Source: Tenrec ecaudatus (lineage: Eukaryota; Chordata; Mammalia; Afrosoricida; Tenrecidae). Taken from it: a stretch of 64,000 nucleotides of DNA. Every line of letters starts with the position of its first letter. Positions within the stretch are counted from its first letter, which is position 1. A program made the position numbers and the translations under genes. Below are positions 1 to 11,164 of this stretch, in pieces. Location of the stretch: NCBI RefSeq assembly GCF_050624435.1, contig NC_134542.1, positions 15,867,997 through 15,931,996 on the forward strand, read 5' to 3'. The notes beneath the pieces are model-generated. The model saw nothing but the letters and a program-made list of their open reading frames with translations, did no database searches and had not been told where the DNA came from.

Positions 1-207
1 ACCATGAAACACCACCATGGCGAAAGGAGAAAAGACGGCCGTTAACGAGGATTGTCTTCTGGTTCGCTCCACAGTCAATGGAAGCAGTTGTTAAGAAATC
101 AAACAATGTATTGCATTAGGCAAACCTGCTGCGTTAAAGAGCAAAGACATCATTTTGAGGATTAAGGGGCTCCTGACCCGGGACGTGGTATTTCTAATCA
201 CCTCATG
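1..207 (+). mobile_element. RTE-clade LINE fragment (BovB/RTE1-like), C-terminal coding part
   Basis: Sense-strand remnant of the region just after the reverse transcriptase core of an RTE LINE. It follows the same order as the copy at 13,860-14,100: a stretch like GGAGAAAAGA, then GCAGTTGTTAAGAAATC, then GCATTAGGCAAACCTGCTGC and AAAGAGCAAAGACATC. It is cut at the window edge and interrupted on the right by an LTR-like element; the same copy resumes at 728. No open frame survives. Confidence 0.75.
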
Positions 208-727
208 TGTCAGTCTGGTTTAGAGAAACAAATCCACAGAAACTCATATGTATAAGAGAGCGTGTTATATAAAGGGTAAGTGCACATCAAGAAAACACCC
301 TAACCCAGTGCTGCCCAAGCCCACAAGTCCAACATTAACCCATATGTCTGACACCAATCTACAAAGTCCTCCTCCATCTCACAAAACACACACTATGACG
401 CCGACTGCAGGAGGAAAGCCAAATCAGTGAGCTTGTAAGCATCTCAGCGCTGGCAGGGGTCTCCACACGGCTGCTCCAGCACCCAGGGCTGCATCGGGGT
501 AGGTCCATGTGGCTTCTCCTTGGGGATGTCTTGCAAGAAGTGAGCCTTGCAAGCTGAATCAGGGAGCTAGCTAAGGCAGCTGCACCCTGGTCTGACCATT
601 ACAAAGCAAGAGACCCAAGAACTCAAAAGGGAAGTCTCACGGAGCCATTTATCTCTCCGCCCTTCAATTAACCCTATATGTGTTTGTCAGCCAGGTTGGC
701 ACAATAAACATTAACTATCTCACCACA
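208..727 (+). mobile_element. LTR-like interspersed element, copy A
   Basis: One of five related, about 500-bp elements in this window (others at 20,428, 23,392, 32,748 and 40,574). It opens TGTCAGTCTGGTTTAGAG and closes CACCACA, so it keeps TG...CA ends. The 3' half (GAGCCATTTATCTCTC, TCAGCCAGGTTGGCACA) matches copy B, while the 5' half resembles copy D. It lies inside an RTE copy, which resumes on its right. No internal retroviral genes are present, so it is a solo LTR or non-autonomous element; I cannot name the family. Confidence 0.6.
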
Positions 728-1145
728 TATACAAGTGAAAGTTAGACCGTGAGCGAGGAAAACCACAGAAGCATTGATGCAATTGAAACAGGGTGCTATG
801 AAGAATGTTAAAAGAACCATCGATTGTCAGAAGAACAAATAAACCTATCTTGTAGGAAGTATAAACAGAATGCCCCATAGACGTGAGAAAGGACTTTGCG
901 TCACATGCTTTGGGCAGGGAATCGGGAGAGATCATGCCCTGCAGAGAAGCACCTCATACTTGGTTAAGCAGAAGATCGACAAAAAAGAGGCAGGTCTTCC
1001 AGGAGCTGGATTAACACAGTGGCTGCAAAGAGTGGGCTCAGACATAACAAATGTGGATGTGACACAGGACTGGGCAGTGCTTCATGCTAGTGTACGTGGG
1101 CTCATTGTGAGTCTGAGCAGACTGGACAACACCTAACAATAAAAC
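728..1145 (+). mobile_element. RTE-clade LINE, 3' end (continuation of 1-207)
   Basis: The sequence resumes the RTE order (AAGTGAAAGTTAGACC, then AGAAGCATTGATGCAATTGA) and ends with the RTE 3' terminus: TTGGTTAAGCAGAAG, AACACAGTGGCTGCAAAGA, ACTGGGCAGTGCTTCATGC and a final ACACCTAACAATAA. Frames are broken; it is a dead copy. Confidence 0.75.
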
Positions 1146-3250
1146 ACGCCTATGTATGTTCTCCGGGCCCTGAGTGGTGCCAACAGTGAACATGCCCCGC
1201 TGATAGTCGAGTCTGAAGGCTCCACTCTACACAGAGATGCTGCGAAAGAAAGGACTAGAGGTCCACTTCTGACAAATCCGCCACTGAAAACCCCGTGGAG
1301 CACAGCTCCGGAGGAGATGGCCAGGAGTCAAAATGGGAGAGTCCCTGGTTTGCTCGTCTGTCTGGGATCCAAAGGAAGAGAAAGTGCAGGCAGTAAAGTG
1401 TTGTCAATCATTAACTCTAGGTCCACGTGCACGGGTGCTTGTGGGGTTCTTTCTTCCACTTTCTACATGGTTGAAGTTTACATGTTAAAAACTTGAAGAA
1501 CAAAACCTACTAGGATGCTTTTTTTTTTTTAGCCAGCTAGCTTTTAAGGAACACTATTTTCGATCCTTTATAATTGAATGCAGACATCGAGCTGCAACTT
1601 GGCTCAGAGACTAGATGTGTCGTTTGGAAGTTTGGCAAATTGAATGAGAGAGCCATTTCCCCCCTGCTCTCAGCCCAGCAATTCCACGCTTTGAGACTAC
1701 AGGCCATTTCGTCCAGAAAGACACTCCGTGCTATGATTGATTCGGAAAATGATTGGGTGCTGCCGAATAAAACAGACGGGGGCCATTGCTGTACGTGGGG
1801 TTCCAGCTCAAAATGATTGCAAAATATTAGTGGTGACAATTGGCCAACTTTGGGTCACAGTGAAAAGAACAAGGTATATCCGTACCAGCCTTATCCAGAT
1901 GCTGCAACGACGCTGTCCACCTGGCAGCAGCGGAAGGTAATATTTTACGACAAAGTTTTATTGCTCTTTTAGTACACAACTTTGAAGGTTCGTTCACTGG
2001 GTTTGCGTTGTGTAAGTGCCGGTCTCGTTGATAGCCCTCTGTCCTTTGGAGCAGTTTCCGATATGGAAGAGGCCCAATCGGACCTTCTCTGGCTGCCCTA
2101 CTGCCACGAGGCAGGGGTCACATGCCACCACCCTCCATCCTTTTCCACGCTGCCCTGACAGCAAGAGTTCTCCCCCACCACCCTACGCTGCTGGGTCTGA
2201 TCAGTCCTTGCTATGACCACCCAGAACTCACAGATAACAGTCTCAATGAAGAAGGGGACGTCACAGGTTACCACAAACCAGGATCCGAAACAACAAATAT
2301 ACAATCACTGGCCCTCAGTAACGCCTCTCCTCAGCCAGCAGCCAAGTTCCTCTCTGGTCCTCAGCCCACTTTGGTCTTCGCCTCCATGGACCAGAAAGCC
2401 CGCGTGTTGCTCTGTCTCACAGCCTCATAATCTCAATGCTGCTCCTATGAGTCTCCGTGCCATGGTCGCTGGTATCTCTGGTCTCAGCTTCCAGCGCTCC
2501 AGACAGAGATCTCAAAGTGCCCTTCCATGGGTCCTGGGGTGACTCTCTATGTCCAAGACACACATTGGCATGGCTTTGAGGTGTGGCTTTTCTCCGGAAG
2601 CAGACCATACCCCCAAGGAAACTAAGGTTGTGACTTGGTCTACACCAGCTACTAAATCCAAGACTGAACCTCACCTCCATCCTGTCACCATAAAGCACAG
2701 CAGAAACTGCCCCTCCAATTGGGATTAGTTCTACAGCCATGGAGTCCAGAATCACATACGGACACGTGGCTACAAGGGATCACATTGACTGACAACAGCT
2801 CCATTTCCCAGACAGCCACGTGCCCTAGCCGTTTCTCTCTCCCTGGCACGGCGGACTGGGTGAAAAAAGAAGTGAATAGAAAGAAACACAGGTCGGGCTT
2901 GCCCTCCCAGCGACGTTCTGCTTTCCCCCTTAATGGCATCAAGAGCCTACCAAGTGATTTCCAGCCCCAGCGGGAAAACAGAAGCAGAATCCAAACTCAC
3001 CTCCCTTGAGCCGATTCTGATGCTTTGGGGTCCTCATAGGCAGAGTCGAAGCCCCCTGTGGGTTTCCGGGGAGCGGAAGGCCTCCTCTTTCGCTCTCAGA
3101 GAAGTTAGTGCATTCTGCCAGCCTTTCAGTTCACGGCCGACTCATGACCTAAGCCCCTTCCAGTCCCAGTAGCACTTGGTTTGGTGTGGTTTTCCCCTCA
3201 CAGTGACCTTGGGGAATACAGTACCTCCTGCATGGGGGATGCCCTTTCCT
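1146..3250. other. Intergenic sequence, mostly unique
   Basis: No gene, RNA or clear repeat is visible. Open frames here are under 115 codons with no recognisable domain. The part at about 1,555-1,900 is unusually un-eroded and is listed separately as a candidate conserved element. Confidence 0.4.
1555..1900. promoter_or_regulatory. Candidate conserved non-coding element
   Basis: About 350 bp of unique, repeat-free sequence with balanced composition, several retained CpG sites and AT-core motifs (GGCAAATTGAATGAGAGAGC, TTGCAAAATATTAG). It looks like a distal enhancer-type sequence rather than decayed transposon. This is pattern judgement only; conservation was not tested. Confidence 0.25.
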
Positions 3251-3800
3251 TTTTGAATTTAATATTAATTGGGAGTTAATCCGTACGAGTATATCATATC
3301 ATTCCATAGTTCAATCACATCAAGCAGTATTGTACCACTGCTCCCTTTGACCACCCCTACCCCACCCATCACCATCACTGTACCCCACCCCCCTGAAACA
3401 CCTATTTGTCTTGCTGTCCCTATAGGTTCATCAATCCTGGGTTTCATATACCGAAAAACAAAACACACAGCACAGCTTCAAGACAGTGACTTCCTCCCCC
3501 CCAATGACATAACACCTTTGAGATTAAACCCTAACATAAAAAAAACACACACACACACACAAATACAGAAACTGTTCTTTCGTTGTTAGGTTGTCTAAAC
3601 CTTCCCAGGGGATTCAAACAAGCAGCATCCATGCTGGGATGTCCTGCAGTCGTAAAGATTGTGATTTCATATGGACAGGGCACTTGAACCTGGACCTTCA
3701 AGGGGTGGTAGTGAAAGGGAAATGGGGTGGGAGTAGGGGCAGGGAGTGCAGAGAATAAAGCAAGGTTTACTTGCGATAACGACATGGAGAAGTCTATTCA
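3250..3800 (-). mobile_element. Old L1 3' UTR remnant
   Basis: Read on the plus strand it resembles the reverse complement of an old eutherian L1 3' UTR: TATCATATCATTCCATAG, GTTCAATCACATCAAGC, then the pyrimidine-rich CCCACCC block. A (CA)n run lies at about 3,545-3,561. A related copy lies at 11,165-11,690. The right boundary is uncertain. Confidence 0.45.
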
Positions 3801-3827
3801 TGGCTTGACTTGGGTGGTAGATACCAA

Positions 3828-4030
3828 AACTCACTGCCATCGAGGCAGTACTGACTCAGAACGACCCTATGGGACAGGGTAGAGCTGCTCTTGTGTTTCC
3901 CAAACTTTAAACTATTTACCTGAATAAAGAGCTCCATCTTTCTCCCCAGGAGCAGCTGCTAGTTTTGAACTAAGGACCTTGTAGATCACAGCCCGACATG
4001 TAACCAGTATACCACCAGGCTCCCTTCGGT
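3828..4030 (-). mobile_element. AfroSINE, minus strand
   Basis: Reverse complement of the AfroSINE: starts AAACTCACTGCCATCGAGGC, has GACCCTATGGGACAGGGTAG in the middle and ends with ACCAGTATACCACCAGGCTC, the tRNA-related head. Full length, moderately diverged. Confidence 0.9.
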
Positions 4031-4126
4031 GGTAGATACTCCTCTGAGCTCTTTTGTCACCAGCTGCTTGGGCAGAGCAACCAGAACTTTTTACTAAAGT
4101 AAAAGTAAAAGCAACTTCTTTCTTTT

Positions 4127-4192
4127 TCTTCCTTCCTTCCTTCCTTCCTTCCTTCCTTCCTTCCTTCCTTCCTTCCTTCCTTCCTTCCTTTC
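4127..4192. repeat. (TTCC)n microsatellite
   Basis: About 16 uninterrupted TTCC units in a pyrimidine-rich setting. It gives artefactual poly-tetrapeptide frames on both strands. Confidence 0.98.
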
Positions 4193-4552
4193 TTTTTTCC
4201 TCAGGCAAAAGTCTGCAGACACCTGGAACGCTGCAGAATTCTTCGGATGGCTATTTGTGTCTCAGTGGTCTTGAAATTGAGTGTGTGTTTGTGATCCTTC
4301 ACTGCCTGCTGACGCCGCCAACAATGATCTCACCAAGGAAGAGGTGCACCAGAGATTTCACCCACGCGCCCTAGAGCGTTCTGGCAGCCCTTGGCTGAAG
4401 CGCCTGCCCAGGAGGCTTCCCAAGCACGATAGGGGGGCTGAATCCATTACATACGGACCTGGGAGCACAGCGTGCCAGCACTCAGCAGGGAAGCCAGTAG
4501 AAGGAGCCAATCGGTTGACTGTCAATGATGACATTTGGAGTTGATCAAACAG

Positions 4553-4577
4553 CACACACACACACACACACACACAC
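4553..4577. repeat. (CA)n microsatellite
   Basis: Twelve CA units, uninterrupted. Confidence 0.97.
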
Positions 4578-4911
4578 GTCATCCTTCCATTCGAGCTACA
4601 CAACGGCAGCCTGTTGGACTCACTCTGAGCACATTCAGACTGTCGTACTTAGTTCCTATGGAACATTCACATGACTTGGCGGTGCTTGCAGTCATTGTGC
4701 CTAGCTGTCTAGGAATGGCCATCAGTTCCTACCTGACAAAATGGGAATGCAAGGATGGCTTCTCTAGCCTGCCCATGCAGAAAAATTAATTTCTCTGGGT
4801 GCAAGTGGTGTGATCCATGACAGGCCTCTCTGTTTATGTGCTTCTTCCTGAATGGATGCCATTAGGCTTCCTTGGTTTCTCTAAGTGGTATCATAACATA
4901 TACAATATATA

Positions 4912-4959
4912 ATTTTATATTTTATATAGAACCATATATGTCTATATAAAATATAAAAT
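4912..4959. repeat. Perfect 19-bp inverted repeat, AT-rich
   Basis: Left arm 4,912-4,930 (ATTTTATATTTTATATAGA) is the exact reverse complement of the right arm 4,941-4,959, with a 10-bp loop ACCATATATG. It could form a cruciform or be the core of a small palindromic MITE. No function can be assigned. Confidence 0.85.
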
Positions 4960-5559
4960 GTAAGCAATGATGCTAAAGGAATGCAACTCTAGCAGCAGAA
5001 TTTCAGGCATCCACCGGCAGCTGGTCCTGGATTTGGAGAGCCTAGATCTTTCCATGTCCCCAGATCTCATCACAGAGAAGGTCTTCCCATCACCTTAAAG
5101 TTCATGCTGACAGAGTTCACACCAAGAAGTGAAAAATCAACTGTTATGTAACCTTCACGTGTTTTTGTGTGGTGCTTTAATCCATCGGTCACCACTTTTC
5201 AAATGCCTCCCGGCCATGCAGTTCACTTTCACTTAGTTCAGACTCGCTGGCCCATGCATCACAAACGGTCGCAGGAAAGCCAGGAAATACCTTCAGAACA
5301 GTCTTACTTTGGAAGCTAATAGTACTTCGGATCGTGTGCTGCATTCTTCCCATAGTTCCCGGGACACTTCTTTTTCTGTTAGCAATGGAAAAACTAATCT
5401 GCCAGTGAGAGGATTTGGGCCATTCGAAGAGTTTATTCCAGAGCAGACACAGAGACTGTCCGCATGGGCAGTAGGACCGCTACTTGTATTACTAGCCTTG
5501 GATCATCATACACAATGTTACATCTTCTCCGCTGTAGGAACCTGGGATACATGACACTG

Positions 5560-5747
5560 GAAAAACCCAGTGCCATCACTTTGATTCTGATTCATAACAA
5601 CCCTCTAGGATAGCGTAGAACTAGCCCTGTGGGTTTCTGAGGCAGTACGTTTTTAGAAGAGTAGAAAGCTTTGCTTTCTCCAGTCGAGCAGCTGGTGGAT
5701 TCAAACTACTGACCTTGCGGTAACCCGCAATGCTACCTGGGCTCCTT
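5560..5747 (-). mobile_element. AfroSINE, minus strand
   Basis: Starts AAACCCAGTGCCATCACTT and ends near GCTACCTGGGCTCCT. Followed 8 bp later by another minus-strand copy, so two SINEs sit head to tail. Confidence 0.88.
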
Positions 5748-5754
5748 TAGGCAT

Positions 5755-5934
5755 CTTCTCACTGTCATCAAGTCAATGCTGATTCTCATAGTGACCCTCC
5801 TGTTGGTCTCAGACAGCAACTGTTTACAGGAGTAGAAAGTCCAGTCTTTCTTCCTTGGAACTGCTGGTGGTTTCAAACTGTCAACCACGTGGATCGCAGG
5901 CCAACGTGTAACCATTATACCACCAGGGCTGTTT
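5755..5934 (-). mobile_element. AfroSINE, minus strand
   Basis: Contains ACTGTCATCAAGTCAATGCT, GGAACTGCTGGTGGTTTCAA and ends ATTATACCACCAGGGCT. Full-length copy, diverged. Confidence 0.88.
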
Positions 5935-5954
5935 CCTTAGACATCTTAGGAGAA

Positions 5955-6512
5955 GTGAAATGCATCTCCTGATGGTTTGGATGTGCAGCTCTCTGATGGC
6001 TAACAACACTGACACTCCTTTCATGTGTTTGGGTATTTGTATGTCTACTATGGTAAAATGTCTATTCAAATCTTTTGTCCATTTTTATTAGATTATTTGT
6101 CTTTTTGTTAAGTGCCTATGTTATATGTGTGTTATTATTTAGTAGATTTTTAAAAAGTAGATTCTTATCAGATGTGTGTTTCTGAATATATTTTCCAGGT
6201 CAGTAGCTTGTTTTTTCACTTTTGACTTTAGATGAACACAAGTTTTTCATTTTCATGAGGTCCCCTTCATTTAGACTGTTTGCCACGTGTGGAAGCGTGG
6301 CCCTTGCATCTTCTTCTAAGAATTTTATGATTTTAGTTTGCACATTTAAGTTTCCCTCCATTGCGAATGCATTATTTTGCAAGTGGCATGAGGTCTAGAT
6401 CCTGCTTTATAGATTTGCATGTGGGAATCAGTTTTTCTAACATCATGATGAGACTCTTTTTTTTCCCCATTGAATGGACATGGTACCCTTGTCAAAAATC
6501 AGCTGACCACAG
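5955..6512 (-). mobile_element. Ancient eutherian L1 (L1M-type) 3' UTR
   Basis: On the plus strand it reads as the reverse complement of the old L1 3' region: TGTCTATTCAAATCTTTTGT, TTAGATTATTTGTCTTTTTG, TTCTTATCAGATGTGTGTTT, CTTCTTCTAAGAATTTTATG, CCCCATTGAATGGACATGGT. It predates the AfroSINE that abuts it at 6,515. No coding potential. Confidence 0.75.
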
Positions 6513-6514
6513 GT

Positions 6515-6722
6515 ATGTGGGGCTCTAACTGCTGTTGAGTGTATCTGACTCACAGCAACCCTACCGGGCAGGATGGAACTGCCCTGGGGGCTTCTAAGAC
6601 TTCCATTGTTTCCAGGAGTGGAAAGCCTCGTCTTTCTTCTGCAGGGCGGCTGTTGGTTTCAAACTGCTGACCCTGCTGTTGGCAGCCCAAGGTCCAAGCC
6701 ACTCTTCCACCAGGACGGCATC
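6515..6722 (-). mobile_element. AfroSINE, minus strand
   Basis: Contains GACTCACAGCAACCCTACCG, TTTCAAACTGCTGACCCTGC and the head complement TTCCACCAGGACGGC. It truncates the old L1 to its left. Confidence 0.9.
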
Positions 6723-6932
6723 TTTCTAGAAGGTGTTTGTGTCTGCCTCCACGTTCCTCTCAGTTACAATGTTATCAGTAAGAGTTGTGTAGCCTTTGGT
6801 GACTTTGGCCACAGCCGCCGTGATACCGAAAGGACTTCTACTATTTGTGGCTAGAAGAGTCGAGGCTGCCTGAGTCCCAGGGAAGGCACTCTGTGCGCTG
6901 TTCCTGTTGTGCACAGCTTAAAGCAAAATGCA

Positions 6933-7184
6933 GATAAGCCCACTGCGGTGGGGTCCATCGCAACTGATGGGGACAGACAGAACCGAACAGCCCACTGCGG
7001 CGGGGTCCATCGCAACTGATGGGGACAGACAGAACCGAGCAGAACGGCGTGCCACAGGGTTTTCTTGACCGGCGTCTTTACTAAGGCAGGGTCACCAGAT
7101 CTTTCTTCTGCAGTGCTGGATGGGCTCGATCCACCAGTCTGTCCCTCAATGGCCAAGTGCAGACCATTTGCGCCACCTAGGGAC
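6933..7184 (-). mobile_element. AfroSINE variant, minus strand, with duplicated head-distal segment
   Basis: Diverged second SINE type, as at 18,236 and 59,845: CACTGCGG...GCAACTGATGG, then CAGGGTTTTC, CAGATCTTTCTTCTGCAG and TTTGCGCCACCTAGGGACC. Its first 52 bp are present twice in tandem (6,939-6,990 and 6,991-7,042). Confidence 0.65.
6939..7042. repeat. Two-copy 52-bp tandem duplication
   Basis: Unit 1 is 6,939-6,990 and unit 2 is 6,991-7,042. They differ at only two positions, so the duplication is much younger than the SINE that holds it. Confidence 0.95.
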
Positions 7185-7271
7185 CTGCAGTTTAAAAGAA
7201 ACCAACCCTTGCACCCGGTTCATTCCAGCTCAACAACCCACCCCCTGACTCTTCACCTTCCACCCTAGATC

Positions 7272-7436
7272 AGGAGCCCTGGTAGCATGCTTACTGCAAG
7301 GTCATTCGTTCAAACCCACCAGCTTCTCCGTGGGAGAAAGGTGAGGTTATCTGCTCCCATAAAGATTTACAAAGGCTCGGAAACCCTTATCGGGGCCTCT
7401 CTGACTCAGCATCAACTCAGTGACAGGGAGCTTGGT
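7272..7436 (+). mobile_element. AfroSINE, plus strand
   Basis: Starts GAGCCCTGGTAGCATGCTTA and ends near ACTCAGTGACAGGGAGCTTG. Slightly shortened in the head. Confidence 0.9.
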
Positions 7437-7639
7437 CTTAGGAACCCTACATGTGCAGAATCAGAATCTATGAACGAGGGGTTCATAAGAACCACAGAGG
7501 GATCTTGTTAAACTGTGGATCCAGAGTCAGCGTACCTGGGACAGAGATGCAAATTCTTAGTCAGGGGTGGGACCAAAATGAGCCAGTTCGAAGCCCTGAA
7601 ATAAACCGGCTATGGTCCCAGGTGACTCCAGGCAACCCC

Positions 7640-7792
7640 TGGGGGGGTCCATGTAAGCCTGTGCTCCGCAGGGATGGCGGTGGCTGCTTTTTCAGGAGTA
7701 GATCAACAGGCCTTCCTTCCCAGGGCCTCTGAATGGACCTGAACTAGCAGTGTTGTAGTTAGCAGCGCTGTGTTTAAGAGCTTGAGCCAGCC
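7640..7792 (-). mobile_element. Probable degraded AfroSINE
   Basis: Weak match to the SINE reverse complement: TTTTTCAGGAGTAGATCA, CTTCCCAGGGCCTCTG and GTTAGCAGCGCTGTGTTTAA. It could also be another tRNA-type repeat. Confidence 0.35.
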
Positions 7793-7794
7793 TG

Positions 7795-8548
7795 GGACAC
7801 TGGGAAACACAGGACAGTGTTTCTTAAATTCCAACTCTAATTGCCATGACATTTAAACAGCCTCAAGACGCTATTTTTAAATACATGAAAATTCAGATCA
7901 TTAACAAAGCCAAACCCAACTGTGATTTATCACGTGTCTCCTCCTTGTTCTGCTGCAGATGAAACACTTTGATGTCCTTGAGCACAGCCAGGAACTCCGC
8001 TACTCCTCACACATGAAACGCCGCGTCACCACCTGCTCATTTATATGTTGCCATAAAATCGGACTCCACAGGCCAATGACCGCAGCAGCGCACTGGTCCC
8101 TGAGGGCACTCTCACACTGCCCTTTCACCCCTCCCAGCGGAAAGATAGTCTTCTGAGTCTTCTAAATGCTCAATCAAGACAGATATGTCTTCATTATCTG
8201 CATAATGGCCTCAATTCTCCATTTCCCTTTGAGCCTGAACGCTGGCTGGCCGGAAACTGGATGCCATCGTCTCTAATCCTATTTTGTATTTCTCAAGCTA
8301 GCTGAGCTCCCACTTCAGCACAGAGATGAAGTTATGGCTGCACGGCGTTTGTCTGTCCTCTTCCTTCTGCTTTGCTGAGTAAGACCTTCGCTCCAGCGGT
8401 CAGCGCGCATGCACAGCCGCCAGGTCACCCTGGGCGCTCATATCCCCAAGCGTTTCTGCCCTCTCATAAGGACCATCTCACTAGCCAGGTCATCTGGCAC
8501 GTCTTTAACTACAAAAGCCCCCGGTGCAACAGATTCTTTGACTGAAAA
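7795..8548. other. Intergenic sequence without identified feature
   Basis: Unique sequence, no repeat or coding match recognised. Around 8,165-8,230 it is AT-rich and un-eroded (CATTATCTGCATAATGGCC), a weak candidate for conservation. Confidence 0.35.
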
Positions 8549-8742
8549 GAGCTCTGGTGATGTAGTGGTTACAAGTTGGGCTGCTGACTGCAGGGTCAGC
8601 AGTTCGAAATCATTAGCCGCTCCGAGGGAGAAAGCTGAGGTTTTCCATTCCCATAAAGAAGTGCAGTCTTGGAAACCCACCGGGGCAGTTGTGCCCTGTC
8701 CGGTAGGGTCCCTATGAGTTTGCATTGGCTCAATGGCAGGGA
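8549..8742 (+). mobile_element. AfroSINE, plus strand
   Basis: Starts AGCTCTGGTGATGTAGTGGT, contains CAGCAGTTCGAAATCATTAG and ends GGCTCAATGGCAGGG. Full length. Confidence 0.93.
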
Positions 8743-8744
8743 GG

Positions 8745-10815
8745 ACGCCCACATTTCAAGTCGACTTTGCATTTGTGGAGCTACTCAGGGAGAAGCAGAA
8801 GCAACCAGAGCAAACAGTAGCAGCAGAGGCAGCAGAACCAGCAGACTCTTCGGAGCTGGTACAGGGGTGGACATTGAGCAAGAGAACGAGTGTCTTTGGC
8901 CTGAAGTTTACTGACAAAGTGGAGGTGTCTGTGGGCTTCTTTGGCAGAGCTAAGAAAGAGCTTTGTAACCGTTGCCTGAGCAGGGCTGAGGCCGGCCTGA
9001 GGGGCAAGGGCCAGGCAGATCCTGCCTACAGATATGGCTGAAAAGAGGCTGTCATGGTCAAAGAACTGTACCTGGAGCACTCTTGAACCTGAACTGCAGC
9101 CCGTTACTTCCCTCATGAGCCCCATGACATTAGAGGACTCAACAAGACGTTATGAGCAACTAAGCTGGAAGGAAAAAGATCATACAAAGGAATCGGTGGA
9201 TGCTTGCGATGCTGAAAAACTGCACAGGACAGTGCGTTCTCCACCGTTTCAAAATATTTTCCAGTTATTTCCAAAGTATACACTCAATTGTTGGAAGAAA
9301 GTAAACGTTTGGGGAGGGATATCAAAATCTTAGAAGATTGTATCAATGGGGGCATAAGGAAAAGGGCGGACCATGAGCTTGGAAGCCAACCTGGGTTGAA
9401 AATCAGGGCGAGGGGAACACAAAGAGCTGCTTAAACAGCTCTACAGACGCTCATGACACCGGCGCTAGTTTCCACCTTGCCAAACTTAAGACGGGGCGTT
9501 GGGGAGGACAAGAGCAGAAGGAAGAGGAAACTTCAGGGGAAACTGCATTATACCCAGGAAGTCCAGGGACAGAGGACACAGGCCGTGTGCTCGCCTTTGG
9601 CCCCATCGGAGGACCGCCTCCTGAACCAGAAGAGGCCACCAGTCCGAAGTCTGCATCAACCACAGTCTGATATGCTTATTAATGATATCCTGGGGAGAAC
9701 CGTTTAGAAGGAACTCGGAAAGAACAAAGGCCGAATCTGAGACGGAGGGGAAGCAACCCCAGAAAGCAGTAATAAACACGGAGGAAAACGCTCAGCAAAA
9801 GCACCCTTTGAATACGCGTGCCGGACACGGAGGAGGCGGGGCCTGTTTTTCAAGCTAAAAGAAATAGATAGAATGAGAAATCAATACCGATGGAAAGTTT
9901 CAAATGAGCCATTTGACACATTAAAGGCAATCAGTCTAACGTCAAAAGGGCATGCACCGCTGGCTGCATTTGCTCAAGTGCGAGGAAGAGACCCATCAAG
10001 ACAGGCTCTGAGGCAGACGAGAGCGTTAAAATGCTCATCCCCAGGGAGCAAAGGGCATCTCTGGAAGAAATGAAAAGGAGTACCATTTCTGTACCAATTT
10101 TTTTAATGGACAAAAGGAAACAACAACGAATGTGAAATGAACAGACTATAGGGACAGTCCAATTAGCAGCTCGTTTGAGGCCCTTGATTTTTCATTTAGC
10201 AAGAGCAAACGTGTCTAGCTCAAAAGCAATTCACCTGTGAGCACAATAAAGAAAGAGATGTTTGATTTAATGAGCTCAAAGGATATGTTGGGCTATTAAA
10301 TCTTCAACCGTGGGAACGGAACCATGAGGGTCATAGGAGGAAAGCCGTTCCAAACTCACTGACAACTGACCTTCTGGGTTGGCAGCAGTCATTGATCAAC
10401 AACGTGTCCGTTTGCTGCCGTCTCCATAGCCGAGTCCTCCATAGCTGAGTCCTCCAGGTGCTGAGTGTGTTCAATAATGTACACTTTAATTAATGATTTA
10501 TTTTCTCTGAAGCCCAGATGCCAATATGATGTTCGGTGCATTTGCTGAGGGAAGAGTTCGGCGGAACTCAAATCAAAGAGAGCGGCTTGCTGGTCACAGG
10601 AGATTTGTGGGACAATTAAGCTTGTGCCTTCTAATGCCCAGTCTTGGGTCCAGAGAGCAGTCAAACAAAGTTAATGCTCTAAAATGTAATCACCAAGTAA
10701 TTTACAATAACATGCTTTTTTTTTAGAAAGACAGAGGCTCTTCTCACACATTGGCTACCACTGGGAGCAACTTAACTAGTTCAGTTGAGCCTTTATTGTA
10801 TGCTTCTCTACCCTT
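8745..10815. other. Intergenic unique sequence
   Basis: No gene recognised. The frame at 8,733-9,041 has no known domain and lies partly in the SINE, so it is treated as chance. The 10,130-10,320 part is listed as a candidate regulatory element; 10,390-10,730 is also AT-rich and repeat-free. Confidence 0.4.
10130..10320. promoter_or_regulatory. Candidate conserved non-coding element
   Basis: Repeat-free, AT-rich stretch with a homeodomain-type core (TCCAATTAGCAGC), an E-box (TTCACCTGTGAGC) and long un-degraded words. Enhancer identity is inferred from texture only. Confidence 0.25.
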
Positions 10816-10819
10816 TCTC

Positions 10820-11018
10820 TAAGAGCCCTGGTAAGGTAACGGATTACTCATTGGCTACTAACCACAAGGGCAGCAGTTCAAAACCACCAGCAGCTCCTAG
10901 GGAGAAAGATGAGGCTTTCTACCCCTGTTAAGAGTGACAGTCTCAGAAACCCACAGGGGCAGTCCGACTCTGTCCTATAGCGTTGCTCTGAGCTGCCATC
11001 AACTGGATGGCAGCGAGT
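10820..11018 (+). mobile_element. AfroSINE, plus strand
   Basis: Starts AGAGCCCTGGTAAGGTAACG, keeps CTCAGAAACCCACAGGGGCA and ends ACTGGATGGCAGCGAGT. One of the better preserved copies. Confidence 0.95.
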
Positions 11019-11164
11019 GATGAGCTGCTAACTGAACTCTCCCTATGTCGCTTTCAGGTTAGGCTATTTCTCATATCTTGTGATCGTTTTATCATAAACA
11101 TTCTAGATTTTCTATAATGCATGTATATAATATTAGCAAGGCCAAAATTCAAAACTTTTTTCCT

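Larger units (their letters stand above)
4200..5555. other. Intergenic sequence without identified gene
   Basis: Mostly unique, AT-leaning sequence. Contains a dinucleotide run at 4,553-4,577 and a perfect inverted repeat at 4,912-4,959, both listed separately. Confidence 0.4.

Noticed and set aside
3912..4208. Lys/Glu/Gly-rich 98-codon minus frame
   Set aside because: Translation of the (TTCC)n microsatellite plus an AfroSINE.
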